Source: Parvibaculaceae bacterium Mf 1.05b.01
GTDB lineage: Bacteria > Pseudomonadota > Alphaproteobacteria > Parvibaculales > Parvibaculaceae
Assembly: GCA_000509225.1 (NCBI GenBank)
Contig: BAOK01000002.1
Span: forward strand, 624,496-688,495
Length of the DNA stretch: 64,000 nt
Direction of reading: 5' to 3'
Below the pieces are notes generated by a model, which was given only the letters and a program-made list of their open reading frames with translations, was not told the origin of the DNA and searched no databases. Numbering within the stretch: the first letter of the stretch is position 1; every line of letters begins with the position of its first letter. The position numbers and the translations under genes are program-made. Shown here in pieces: positions 35,769 through 44,158 of this stretch.

Positions 35769-35789
35769 AACCCTTGCTTTTGAGTGTCT

Positions 35790-35873
35790 GGCGTCCATGC
35801 GCCGAAGGATTTCGACCTCAACAAGATCATGAGCGACATTGTCCGAATCGTGGATGCTGATAGCGCGGCTTAA
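35790..35873 (+). pseudogene. Displaced 3' end of ecm (right copy of the 82-bp repeat)
   Basis: 27 codons plus TAA, encoding GVHAPKDFDLN through DADSAA, 91% identical to the ecm end. There is no start or upstream ecm sequence. It begins 22 nt after the DUF5131 stop. A nested inverted repeat (AGGCA..ACACT..AGTGT..TGCCT, 35895-35929) follows and could be the original gene's 3' hairpin. I read it as the native gene end pushed away by the insertion. Confidence 0.85.
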
Positions 35874-36137
35874 GCTCTGAATTGCTGATCAATTAGGCAG
35901 AACACTGAATTTAGAGTGTGCAATTGCCTGTGGCGCCTCCGACACGGACCTGCCGGTTCACTGAAAAGTTAGCGTTAACACACTTTCGCCCCATTTCAGG
36001 GCTGGTTTCGCCGCAAAGCTTGAGCAAAACTTAAGGCCTGGATCTTCGATCTGTGCGGCGTACGGGGATTTGGAGGGGAATTGCTGCTTTCATCTGTTTG
36101 CTGCCTTTCCCGTTCTGCAACATGAGAGAGGTGCGCC

Positions 36138-36416
36138 ATGAGCTGGGGGCAAGAAAGCCAAAAACGGGAAGAAGAGCTGCGAGCAGCTGCCGAGTATGGG
36201 CGGCGAGCAGAACCCCTTCCTGATATCCACATTCATTCTGTCTTGACCCAGGCTGACGCCGAATATGGTGAAGAGCTGCGGGACCGTCGTGCCCGCCAGG
36301 AACATCTGGAGCGGGAAATTGTTGCTCTTGGCCGCCGTCTGTCGGCGCCGATGAGCGACGAAGAGAAGCCGCGGCGTCGCTGGTTCCGCCGCGCTGCCAA
36401 AACAGGGGAGGCGTGA
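36138..36416 (+). CDS. Small charged protein, first gene of an unrecognised vWA operon
   Basis: I do not recognise a family. The 92-residue product is soluble, rich in Arg and Glu, and mostly helical, with a possible coiled coil at about 44-70 (ELRDRRARQEHLEREIVALG), and ends in a basic tail RRRWFRRAAK. Its stop overlaps a GTG of the next gene, and that gene's ATG is 6 nt on, so the three genes at 36138-38232 are translated together. It may be a cytoplasmic adaptor of the membrane protein. Confidence 0.6.
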   Translation: MSWGQESQKREEELRAAAEYGRRAEPLPDIHIHSVLTQADAEYGEELRDRRARQEHLEREIVALGRRLSAPMSDEEKPRRRWFRRAAKTGEA

Positions 36417-36421
36417 GATAC

Positions 36422-37513
36422 ATGAAATTCGTTTCTTCATCCCTTGTGAGTGACGATCAACGTCACAAAATCAGTGAGAATTTTATCGCCAGTCAGCGGG
36501 ATGCGCGCTATCGCCCCTTCTATTTCGGCGCGATCCTGTTCACCGTTCTTGTCGCGGGCGGTGCGCTCTTTGTCGACTATATGATTGTCACAGAGTTCTG
36601 GACCCGTGCGCTCGCCAATGAATTTCTAGAGCTTCCTGGGTCACTTGCAAGCTCAGTGGCGTTCAAAAGCTTGCAGGTTCTGTTCGCCACCCTCGCGGCG
36701 CACATCTTCATTGAACATATGGGTGTCTTTGGACGCGCGGTCTTTGTCCGCGTGCTCTTCCTGCTGGCGCTGACCATGCTTGGTGGTGTCGGGCTGTTGC
36801 TGGCTCTGATGTCTCTGCCTGCCGGTCTCGCGGATGCGGGCCTTGGCGGTAATGGGGCGTCCCTCGGGTCAGCCCTTTCCAGCCTTGGTATTGAGACGGA
36901 AGCTGCCCGCGAAGCTGCGGTTGCCCAGACAGGTCTTGATGAAGCGCGTGCTTACCAGCCTGTGCTGTGGATGGCATCGCTCGGTGTCATCTTCCTGGTT
37001 GTGACTGGTGTGGCTGCGCTTTTCCTCCACTACGCGCTCATTAATCTCAAAAAGCTTTTTGAGACCCGTGATTTTGCGGAGCGCAAAGCGGATATGGGCC
37101 GTCTGGCTGCGTTGGAGGCTGAATATGCGCGCAATCGCGAGACGCTTATCGACATGGAGCGCATGGACCACCGCCGGAACATGTTGTGGACCCGTTTGAT
37201 GGATTCCTGCCGGGCCTATGAACGCGGTCTTGAAGGAACGCGCACGAGCTACCTCACCGGCCGTAAGGTCCGCGCCTTGCCGGCGCCTGGCCGCAAACGT
37301 CAGGAAAGGGCAGCAGCTGAGGAGCGCAGCGAGCAGCTTAAGGCATGTGCCGACAGTCAACAGATTGCGCGCTATGAGGCGCTCTTTGAGGACTGGTGGT
37401 CGCGGCGTCAGCGTATGTCGGTGAATGATGGTGGCCCACGCGAAGCTGTTGGCGAAGTTTTGCCGCCGGTGAATACAGGCCGCCGCGTTCCGATTAACAA
37501 AGCGGCGGAGTAA
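36422..37513 (+). CDS. Polytopic membrane protein with a long cytoplasmic coiled tail, unrecognised
   Basis: The start is taken at the ATG at 36422, which has GGGGAGG upstream. A GTG at 36413 is possible. The 363-residue product has four hydrophobic helices (about 37-58, 90-108, 112-132 and 178-203), then about 160 residues of charged helical sequence with heptad character (LFETRDFAERKADMGRLAAL, ERMDHRRN) and a basic Pro-rich linker. No known domain is recognised. Between a small soluble protein and an exported vWA protein, it could be the membrane part of a three-component complex. Confidence 0.6.
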   Translation: MKFVSSSLVSDDQRHKISENFIASQRDARYRPFYFGAILFTVLVAGGALFVDYMIVTEFWTRALANEFLELPGSLASSVAFKSLQVLFATLAAHIFIEHMGVFGRAVFVRVLFLLALTMLGGVGLLLALMSLPAGLADAGLGGNGASLGSALSSLGIETEAAREAAVAQTGLDEARAYQPVLWMASLGVIFLVVTGVAALFLHYALINLKKLFETRDFAERKADMGRLAALEAEYARNRETLIDMERMDHRRNMLWTRLMDSCRAYERGLEGTRTSYLTGRKVRALPAPGRKRQERAAAEERSEQLKACADSQQIARYEALFEDWWSRRQRMSVNDGGPREAVGEVLPPVNTGRRVPINKAAE

Positions 37514-37518
37514 GAGCC

Positions 37519-38232
37519 ATGAAGCGGTTTGGTGGAATTGTTGCCGGTGTTGTCGTAAGCGGGGCGCTGGCATTGAGCTTTTTGTCAGGCAGCGCTGACG
37601 CGGCGCTGTCGAGCGAACCCTCCTCCGTCGAACAAATGGGGCCAACTCATCTGGTTATCGGCCTGGACCTCTCAAAGTCCAATCCCTTGGTGACAAGCGA
37701 TGTGTATGCGGCCCAGGTTGCAAACCGGTTGGCTGATGAGATCAGGGAATTGCCGGTGCGTTCCAAAGTGACCGTGCGCTCCTTTGGTGTCTATGACACG
37801 GGCTCCAATCCCCTGCGTATCGATCAGGTGATCTCCGCACGGGCACGGCCAGGTGATGTGGCAGATGGTATTCAGGCGTTGGTGTCGAACCTTCCTCGTC
37901 TCGTTTCTGAAGGACGGCTCGAAGCGCAGATGAAGACCAACATCGTTCCGTTTCTTGAAACGATGGCGGGCGGCATTGATTGCTCCAGTCCCACCAAAAT
38001 CGTGCTGCTCACTGATGGCGCTGAAGATAGTGAGCTTGGACGGTTGACCCGCTCCGGCGGCTCGCTTCCGCCTGCTCAGGCGGGGTCTTTTTCAGGGTGC
38101 GGTGAGTTGCTGATGTTGGGACTCGGTCGTGGCTTTAACAGTCCGAGCACAACTGCCCGCTTCCGGACAGCCTGGACAGAATGGTCTGATGAAGCCGGGT
38201 TTGATCGGTTCGTCGGCCTCTACGACTGGTAA
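37519..38232 (+). CDS. Exported von Willebrand factor A-like protein
   Basis: A 237-residue protein with a signal peptide (about 1-29, ending SADA). The vWA fold carries the metal-ion site: DLSKS (D-x-S-x-S) in LVIGLDLSKSNPL, and the distal Asp in IVLLTDGAED. A disulfide is possible between Cys of GGIDCSS and SGCGELL. vWA domains bind partner proteins through the metal, commonly in complexes with ATPases or membrane assemblies. It starts 5 nt after the membrane protein gene. No homologous named system is evident to me. Confidence 0.7.
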   Translation: MKRFGGIVAGVVVSGALALSFLSGSADAALSSEPSSVEQMGPTHLVIGLDLSKSNPLVTSDVYAAQVANRLADEIRELPVRSKVTVRSFGVYDTGSNPLRIDQVISARARPGDVADGIQALVSNLPRLVSEGRLEAQMKTNIVPFLETMAGGIDCSSPTKIVLLTDGAEDSELGRLTRSGGSLPPAQAGSFSGCGELLMLGLGRGFNSPSTTARFRTAWTEWSDEAGFDRFVGLYDW

Positions 38233-38251
38233 TCCATCCTTTTGACTTAGC

Positions 38252-38400
38252 GCGTTTTCGAACCGCGAAGGTCGTGCAACTTTTGCTGAAAACTGGTTTT
38301 CCTGTTGTCGCGTTTTCGAACCGCGAAAGTCGTGCAACTTTTGCTGAAACCGCTATGGCGTTCCCCGCAATAAAACCCTTCGATTTTTGTTGAAAAGGCT
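38252..38400. repeat. Three tandem copies of the 43-45 bp palindromic element
   Basis: Copies at 38252-38294 and 38310-38354 share GCGTTTTCGAACCGCGAA and GTGCAACTTTTGCTGAAA almost without change. A third, diverged copy lies at 38358-38400 (TTTTTGTTGAAAAGGCT end). Spacing is about 50-58 bp. They follow the vWA gene and precede the AEC transporter gene, and they match the element at 1321-1364 in plan. Confidence 0.8.
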
Positions 38401-38459
38401 TTAGCGTGCGCGCCGCGCGGGTTGTTCCTGTTTCTTTACCCGCATAAGCGGGGTTTTTC

Positions 38460-39398
38460 ATGGAAGCGGCGCAGCTCGTTCTGCCGATCTTTTTCATTAT
38501 CGCACTTGGGTATTTTGCCGGCCGCACGAAGTTTCTGAGCGAAGAAGCGATCGATGGGATCGACAAATACGCCTTCACCTTTGCGATTCCGGCTCTGCTC
38601 TTTCAGGCGCTTGCCAACACTGAGCTTCCCGAAGCGCTGCCTTGGGGGCTTTGGCTCTCCTATTATGGGGGCGTGATGATCGTGTGGGCGGTGGGTGGAC
38701 TGCTTGCACTGACCGTGTTGCGTCGGTCACCGGCTGACAGTGTGATTGTCGGTTTTGGCGGTGGGTTTTCCAACACAGTGATGTTGGGTATCCCGATCAT
38801 CTTGACCGCTTATGGCGAAGAAGCCGGTGTGCCACTTTTCTTCATTCTCGCTTTCCATGGGCTCACCCTTTTCACGGTCGCGACGTTTCTGCTTGAGACA
38901 ACCAAACCGCGGGGCGGCGCGACCTTGTCTATTGGATCGATCCTGATTGAGAGTGGCCGGGGGATGATCAAAAACCCGGTGATCATTGCGCTCGGGTCCG
39001 GCATCGCGTTCGGGCAGACCGGGATTGCGATCCCGGGGCCTTTGGATGTGACGCTAGAGATGTTGGGACGGTCGGCTATCCCCTGCGCACTCTTTGTGCT
39101 TGGTGCTACGTTGGTACGCTATGAGATCAAACGCTCCATCGGAGCGGCATCTCTCATCGCGATGGTAAAGCTCGTGCTCCACCCTATCGTGGTGTTCGGC
39201 CTCGCCATGTACGTGTTTGTGCTGCCGCCACTTTGGGTCAAGGTATTGGTGACAATGGCGGCAATGCCTACTGGGGTTTACTGCTTCATCCTGGCCAATC
39301 GCTACCAAGCTGCACCAGGGGCTGCCTCATCTGCCGTGGTGCTGGTGACGGGCCTCAGCCTTGTCACCCTCACTGTGGTGCTCAATCTCTTCCTATAG
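38460..39398 (+). CDS. AEC family transporter
   Basis: Auxin-efflux-carrier-type secondary transporter in the inner membrane. The 312-residue protein has ten hydrophobic helices in two halves, the opening LVLPIFFIIALGYFAGR, and GFGGGFSNTVMLGIP in the first half with the conserved asparagine. Bacterial members move malate, malonate or other organic acids. The substrate is unknown. It converges with the acyltransferase gene with a 3-nt gap. Confidence 0.88.
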   Translation: MEAAQLVLPIFFIIALGYFAGRTKFLSEEAIDGIDKYAFTFAIPALLFQALANTELPEALPWGLWLSYYGGVMIVWAVGGLLALTVLRRSPADSVIVGFGGGFSNTVMLGIPIILTAYGEEAGVPLFFILAFHGLTLFTVATFLLETTKPRGGATLSIGSILIESGRGMIKNPVIIALGSGIAFGQTGIAIPGPLDVTLEMLGRSAIPCALFVLGATLVRYEIKRSIGAASLIAMVKLVLHPIVVFGLAMYVFVLPPLWVKVLVTMAAMPTGVYCFILANRYQAAPGAASSAVVLVTGLSLVTLTVVLNLFL

Positions 39399-39401
39399 AG
39401 C

Positions 39402-40505
39402 TCAAGCCTTTGCGGGCAAGAGGTTTGGCTCCTGGCTCATGCGGAACATGTCTGGCCGGACGAACAGGAAGGCGAGCGGCGTCTTTTCAATCAGCTTGAA
39501 GCCGATCAAAGGTGCTGCCACCGCAATGATGGTTGCTGAGACCGCAATCAGGTCTGCGTTTTCGATGAAGCCTGTTTTTGCGAGCCCGATCCGCACAATA
39601 GCGCCTGGCAGGAAGAAGGCGAGATATACATAGAGCGACCGCTGCCCGACATAGGCGAGCCATTTCAGGCGCCCATGATCAGCTGCAACTGACAAGAGTG
39701 CGATTGTTGCCGCGCCGCCTGCAAATGCAGCCAACAGACCGAAGAGTGGTTTGGTTGCAATGTCTGCTTCCACAAAGAAGTAGACCATGGCAAAGGCACC
39801 GATTGAGCCCGCGAACACTCGAAGAGCGTTCTCTCTCGCGAACTCGGCAAGATTGAAGAAGTATTGAGCACCAACATAGCCCGCAACAAAGAACACGTAG
39901 CGATCAGCGAACTCGTCAATAGCGCCCCAGCCGGTATGGATTGGCGATGCGTAAAGAATAACCGCGGCACTCATCAGGATGATGGGTGGCACGTTTTTCA
40001 ACAGGCGCGTCACCATGAAGAAGATGGCAAGCGCATGGATGAACCAGAGTGTTGAAATGGGTTCGAAAGGTAGGAGCAAAATGTCATTCAGGCTGAATGT
40101 ATGATTGCCATAGCCTGAGAGGCCGATTTTCACTGCGAGCTGGATTGCTGCCCAAAGGAAATAGAAATAGACAAAATGGAACAGTTTCGCGTCGACGAAT
40201 TTGGCGCGGTTCCACTGGAGCGACCGGCTGACAAAAAGGCCGGCGATCATGAAAAAGAGCGGCACTCGGAATGGGCGTGCGAACTCAACAATGTCGACCA
40301 TCCACATATGGGTGACGCCCATGCTCTCCATTGTGCCCAGCGAAATATGCATCTGGGCGACCAGGATAATGGTCACGCCCTTCACATAGTCGATCCAATC
40401 GATCCGTGAGGGGGGTGTTGCAGATTGAGGCGCTGTATGGGTCATGTCAGTCATGGGGGTCACGTCCGTTGAGCGTTTTAGGCTGCTTTTGTCCCGAAAT
40501 GGCAC
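39402..40505 (-). CDS. Acyltransferase family membrane protein (acyltransferase-3 type)
   Basis: A 367-residue multi-helix protein of the acyltransferase 3 family, which O-acylates sugars or glycans on the periplasmic side. The N-terminal block RIDWIDYVKGVTIILVAQMH has the family's catalytic-site His, and about ten helices follow (FRVPLFFMIAGLFVSR at the second). The start is uncertain: GTG at 40505, or ATGs at 40454 and nearby, none with a clear ribosome site. Similar proteins such as OpgC act on glucans. The acceptor here is unknown. Confidence 0.8.
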   Translation of the reverse strand: MPFRDKSSLKRSTDVTPMTDMTHTAPQSATPPSRIDWIDYVKGVTIILVAQMHISLGTMESMGVTHMWMVDIVEFARPFRVPLFFMIAGLFVSRSLQWNRAKFVDAKLFHFVYFYFLWAAIQLAVKIGLSGYGNHTFSLNDILLLPFEPISTLWFIHALAIFFMVTRLLKNVPPIILMSAAVILYASPIHTGWGAIDEFADRYVFFVAGYVGAQYFFNLAEFARENALRVFAGSIGAFAMVYFFVEADIATKPLFGLLAAFAGGAATIALLSVAADHGRLKWLAYVGQRSLYVYLAFFLPGAIVRIGLAKTGFIENADLIAVSATIIAVAAPLIGFKLIEKTPLAFLFVRPDMFRMSQEPNLLPAKA

Positions 40506-40579
40506 AGGTTTGTGCGGTCGCGGGACGGGTCACAGCTGATTACGCTTATCAGAGCAGGAACCAGGCCATCTCTTTTGAC

Positions 40580-40686
40580 GCGCTTTCGGACGGAAAACCG
40601 CGCCACACTTTTCCCAAAGCGCCTTGAAAAACTTTTTCCAATCGCGTTTCCGGACGGTGAACCGGGACCACTTCACCTGGAAACGC
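40580..40686. repeat. Two copies of a 43-bp palindromic element
   Basis: Copy 40580-40622 begins GCGCTTTCGGACGG and ends CCCAAAGCGC. Copy 40644-40686 begins GCGTTTCCGGACGG and ends GGAAACGC. Both have complementary ends and an internal CACTT motif. The second abuts the gluQRS stop (40688). This is a form widespread in Hyphomicrobiales genomes. Confidence 0.8.
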
Positions 40687-40687
40687 A

Positions 40688-41581
40688 TTAAATTCCGATC
40701 ATCTGGCGGATATCGGCGGGTGTTTTTCCAGCCGCGCGCAGGTCTTTCAGTCCCATATCGTTGGCACTTTTGGAGAGGCGGCGGCCGGTTTCATCTTCTA
40801 TCAGCCTGTGATGGCAGAAGAGGGGCTCAGGCAGATCCAGCAGCACCTGCAGGAGACGATGGATATAGGTCGCTGGATAGAGGTCCCGGCCGCGGGTGAC
40901 GTGGGTGATGTTCTGCAGCGCATCATCCACCACGACCGAGAGGTGATAGGAGGTGGGCACATCTTTTCGGGCGATAACAACATCGCCGAACAGCTCTGGT
41001 TCAATCTGCTGGACACCAGTGTCGCCGAACGGACTGCCCTCCAATTCGGTGAAACTTATTGGGCCGCCGTCTTTCTCCACCGCCAGCGCCATGGCTTTTT
41101 CAGTGTCCAGGCGCCAGGCAAAGGTCCGACCTTCCCACATCAGCTGAGAGCGTTCTTTGGTGCTTATGTCCTTGTAGATGCCCGGATAAAGAAGGGCGCC
41201 ATCGGGATCTCGGGGCCAGCGTTCGGTGTCGATCCCACTGTCGGCGATGGTCTGCTCGATCTCGCGTCTGGTTGCAAAACAGGGATAGACCACGTCCAGA
41301 TCTCGAAGCTGTTTGAGGGCGGCCTCAAAGTCTGAAAAATGGTCCGACTGTCGTCGGACGGGTGTCTCCCAGGTGAGGCCCAGCCAAGTAAGATCTTCAT
41401 AGATGCCTTCGACAAATTCAGGTCGACACCGGCCCACGTCAATATCTTCAATTCTGAGCAGAAAGCGTCCGCCGAGCTCCGCAGCTTTTTTGGACGCGTA
41501 GAGTGCAGAGTAAGCGTGGCCCAAATGGAGCCTGCCATTGGGGCTCGGGGCGAATCGGATGATGGTGTCTGGTTTCTGCAT
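40688..41581 (-). CDS. gluQRS: Glutamyl-Q tRNA(Asp) synthetase
   Basis: Attaches glutamate to queuosine at position 34 of tRNA-Asp. It is a truncated GluRS with the catalytic domain only, here 297 residues. The HIGH-like motif is in APSPNGRLHLGHAYSAL (residues 11-27), and the KMSKS equivalent is RRLSKSAND near the end. The anticodon-binding domain is absent, as in the family. The start is set at the ATG at 41581 (MQKPDTIIRFAPS). A palindromic repeat follows the stop. Confidence 0.92.
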   Translation of the reverse strand: MQKPDTIIRFAPSPNGRLHLGHAYSALYASKKAAELGGRFLLRIEDIDVGRCRPEFVEGIYEDLTWLGLTWETPVRRQSDHFSDFEAALKQLRDLDVVYPCFATRREIEQTIADSGIDTERWPRDPDGALLYPGIYKDISTKERSQLMWEGRTFAWRLDTEKAMALAVEKDGGPISFTELEGSPFGDTGVQQIEPELFGDVVIARKDVPTSYHLSVVVDDALQNITHVTRGRDLYPATYIHRLLQVLLDLPEPLFCHHRLIEDETGRRLSKSANDMGLKDLRAAGKTPADIRQMIGI

Positions 41582-41751
41582 CAGCGTCTTTTTACGCGAA
41601 ACCTCTTGGGTGGCGGATTCTTGACCGATTTGACGCAGGGTTATGAGTTGCGGCTTCACACCAGCGTCGCACTAGATATAGTATTTTCCCAACAACAGTC
41701 GAAGCGAAGTTGAGTCCGGGTAAGTTTAGACGATTCCAGGAGGACGTGACG

Positions 41752-42312
41752 GTGCAAGGTGAGTTTGCGACGCCAGAAGGGTGTCCGGCGTTGGTGCTGA
41801 ATGCGGATTTCAGGCCGCTCAGTTATTATCCGCTATCGCTCTGGTCTTGGCAGGATGCGATTAAGGCCGTGTTCCTGGACCGCGTGAACATTGTCTCTAA
41901 TTATGATGTGGCTGTGCACAGCCCAAGTTTTGAGATGCAGCTGCCCTCAGTTGTTTCTCTCAAGACCTATTTAAAGCCTGCGCAATATCCAGCCTTTACC
42001 CGATTCAATCTGTTTCTGCGAGACAGCTTCCTTTGCCAATATTGTGGCGATGAGCATGAATTGACGTTTGATCATGTGATCCCACGGCGTCTGGGCGGAC
42101 AGACGACCTGGGAAAATGTCATCACGGCCTGTGCGCCGTGTAACTTGCGTAAAGGCGGCAAGCTGCCGAAAGAGGCGGGTATGATCCCGCGACAGAAGCC
42201 GTTTCGACCAACGGTGAATGAGCTCCACAAAAACGGACGGCGGTTCCCACCGAACTATCTGCATGAAAGCTGGCGTGATTATCTCTATTGGGATAGTGAG
42301 CTGGAAGCTTAG
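41752..42312 (+). CDS. HNH endonuclease domain protein
   Basis: A 186-residue protein. The HNH fold has two Cys pairs binding zinc (CQYCGDEHELTFDHVIPRR and CAPCNLRKGG), with catalytic DH in FDHV. The N-terminal half (LVLNADFRPLSYYPLSLWSW) is typical of the single-copy alphaproteobacterial HNH protein, so this is a house-keeping gene and not a homing or restriction enzyme. The GTG at 41752 follows AGGAGG and is preferred. A TTG at 41710 is in frame. It converges with coq7. Confidence 0.85.
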   Translation: MQGEFATPEGCPALVLNADFRPLSYYPLSLWSWQDAIKAVFLDRVNIVSNYDVAVHSPSFEMQLPSVVSLKTYLKPAQYPAFTRFNLFLRDSFLCQYCGDEHELTFDHVIPRRLGGQTTWENVITACAPCNLRKGGKLPKEAGMIPRQKPFRPTVNELHKNGRRFPPNYLHESWRDYLYWDSELEA

Positions 42313-42327
42313 CTGCTTTTGAAGTGC

Positions 42328-42915
42328 TTAGGCCTTCTCAGAAGCGCGGATGGCTGCTCTGCAAATCGTCTGGATTACATTCGATAGAACCGGATAGCCC
42401 GGCGCTTCTTCGGCGCCGCTCTCCAGTGCTTCTTGTTTGTGCGCGAGTTCTTCTTCGCGAAACTGAATGATCGTTTCTTTCAAGTCTTCTTCAGTCTCAA
42501 GGGCTGTGAGCTCGTCGATCTGGCGCTGATAGTGCTCATCAATCACCGATTCTACCGCCACCGTGCAAGCGTGGGCTGCCTTTTCACCCATGAGCGCGGT
42601 CGCTGCGCCCATGGCGAAGCCGCCAATGTGCCAGAGCGGGTTGAGGGCTGTCGGACGCACCTGGCGCTCATTCACGAGCTTGTTGAAGCGGTCGAGATGC
42701 TCTTCTTCTTCTGCTGCCATGCGGGTCAGGCTCTCTGTGATTTCCTTTTTCTGTGGCAGATTGCGGAAGACAGCGAGCTGGCCCTCATAGATGCGCACAG
42801 CTCCATATTCTCCGGCATGATCAACACGGATCATTTCCTTGATCCGGTCAGCGGTTGGGGGCCGGCCGGGATGATCTGCGGCGGCGTTGAAAGAGGGTTT
42901 GGTCATCTTACTCAT
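42328..42915 (-). CDS. coq7: Demethoxyubiquinone hydroxylase (COQ7 family)
   Basis: Di-iron monooxygenase for the late hydroxylation in ubiquinone synthesis. The 195-residue protein has the di-iron ligands in DHAGEYGAVRIYEGQ, EEEEHLDRF, and EEELAHKQEA with the ExxH pattern. Length is slightly above that of minimal Coq7. It overlaps dsbB by 8 nt, so the two are co-transcribed. Confidence 0.9.
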   Translation of the reverse strand: MSKMTKPSFNAAADHPGRPPTADRIKEMIRVDHAGEYGAVRIYEGQLAVFRNLPQKKEITESLTRMAAEEEEHLDRFNKLVNERQVRPTALNPLWHIGGFAMGAATALMGEKAAHACTVAVESVIDEHYQRQIDELTALETEEDLKETIIQFREEELAHKQEALESGAEEAPGYPVLSNVIQTICRAAIRASEKA

Positions 42916-43453
42916 CCTCTAGTTCTGGCTCCAATCCCGTCATGGTCCAGTAGCGCGCAAGAGCGAGGGTCCCCAATGCGGTCAGAAGGAGCGAAATCAG
43001 GAAATTGTATCCGGCCATGGAGATGCCAAAGAGGCTCCAGGGAATTTCATCGCAGCGCGGCACTTTCACGCCACTCAGCTGCTGTCTGAATTCATCCAGG
43101 CTTCCTGGCATCAGGTTAACGCCGGTACAACCTTGCGGGCCTTCCCACCATTTATATTCAACACCCGCATGGTACCCAGCCAAAACAACGTTCGCAGCTG
43201 CTGCCAGTGTGCAAAGCGCGATCAACACAACGGGTGCCAGTCCCAAATTCGTTTCGCGGGACAGAATGCCAGCAATGAGAGAGGCGGGGATCAGAAAATA
43301 GTAGGCGTAGCGCTGCTGCAGACAGAGGGAGCAGGGATCGAGACCGCCTATGTGTTCGAACGCGAGCGCGGTGCCGAGTGTCACCACGGAGAAGGCAAAG
43401 ATCAGCCAAGGCACCTGGCGGTTTGCGATAGGGAGGGTGGTGAGCAAAGACAT
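42908..43453 (-). CDS. dsbB: Disulfide bond formation protein DsbB
   Basis: Inner-membrane quinone-dependent oxidase that recharges DsbA. In 181 residues there are four helices. The first periplasmic redox pair is CSLC (in LDPCSLCLQQRYAYY). The second pair is formed by the Cys of GCTGVNL and the Cys of VPRCDEIPWS. The C-terminus follows the last helix. It overlaps coq7, and the membrane protein gene at 43463 is upstream by 9 nt. Confidence 0.9.
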   Translation of the reverse strand: MSLLTTLPIANRQVPWLIFAFSVVTLGTALAFEHIGGLDPCSLCLQQRYAYYFLIPASLIAGILSRETNLGLAPVVLIALCTLAAAANVVLAGYHAGVEYKWWEGPQGCTGVNLMPGSLDEFRQQLSGVKVPRCDEIPWSLFGISMAGYNFLISLLLTALGTLALARYWTMTGLEPELEDE

Positions 43454-43462
43454 GGGAGGACC

Positions 43463-44044
43463 CTACAGGATCAGCCCCACCAGGAGGAAGCCACCGATTA
43501 AGAGTGCGACAAAAAGGATCGAGAGCAGGCCAAAATACTTGTCGATAAAGGTCCGGATCGGCTCCCCGAACCACCATAAGAGGCCTGCGACAGCGAAAAA
43601 GCGGGCACCGCGGGCGACCAGGCTGGCGGCCATAAACACCAGGAAATTGAGACCGGTGGCACCGCTTGCAATGGTGATGACCTTGTAGGGGAAGGGCGTA
43701 AGCCCCGCGATCAAGACAATCCAGACGCCGTACTCATTGTAGCGCTCTGCGAAGCTCGCGAATTGGTCCGAATATCCATAGAAGCCAAGGATGGGTTCGC
43801 CCAGCTGAGCGAAGAAGAAAAAGCCAATCGCGTACCCAGCAACACCGCCAAGAACTGACGCCAGGGTGCAGATAAGCGCGTAGACCCAGGCGAGGGCGCG
43901 TTTTGCCAGCACCATTGGGATCAGTGCGACGTCTGGTGGAATGGGAAAGAAAGAGCTCTCTGCAAAGGAGACCAGTGCCAGTCCCCAGCGCGCGTGGCGG
44001 TGGGCGGCAAGGTTCATGGTCCAATCATACAGACTGCGTAACAT
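43463..44044 (-). CDS. YqaA/DedA-type membrane protein (VTT domain)
   Basis: A 193-residue membrane protein of the VTT superfamily, YqaA branch, now thought to include lipid flippases. Blocks RWGLALVSFAESSFFPIPPDV and AGLTPFPYKVITIASGATGLNF (split by membrane segments) are diagnostic, with about five helices. It precedes dsbB and coq7 on the same strand. Its start is 114 nt from the tRNA-Leu gene, which is divergent. Confidence 0.85.
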   Translation of the reverse strand: MLRSLYDWTMNLAAHRHARWGLALVSFAESSFFPIPPDVALIPMVLAKRALAWVYALICTLASVLGGVAGYAIGFFFFAQLGEPILGFYGYSDQFASFAERYNEYGVWIVLIAGLTPFPYKVITIASGATGLNFLVFMAASLVARGARFFAVAGLLWWFGEPIRTFIDKYFGLLSILFVALLIGGFLLVGLIL

Positions 44045-44158
44045 GGGCCCCGTGATAACAGGGCATGAGATTTCTGTCCATCAGGCTCTCTTTCCCTTTG
44101 ACGTGGCGCGCGCTGTGCCTATCATGGCGCCGCTTGACGGGCGGTTCTCGTACGTCAT

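Larger units (their letters stand above)
34007..35873 (+). mobile_element. TcmP/DUF5131 cassette inserted at the 3' end of ecm
   Basis: About 1.87 kb between the intact ecm stop and the end of a second, displaced ecm 3' end. It carries only two genes, tcmP and its three-Cys partner, both more AT-rich than the flanking ecm. The target duplication of a gene end is the mark of a site-specific element that brings its own copy of the target end. No recombinase is present, so the element is either a remnant, mobilised in trans, or exchanged by homologous recombination between relatives. Confidence 0.65.

Noticed and set aside
38252-38400. CRISPR-like array from evenly spaced repeats
   Set aside because: The repeats are palindromic, diverged, and the intervals are short and uneven. 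They match dispersed intergenic elements at 1321 and 40580.
41752-42312. HNH protein as a homing or restriction endonuclease
   Set aside because: Its N-terminal half matches the common single-copy chromosomal form and it has no mobile or methyltransferase neighbours.
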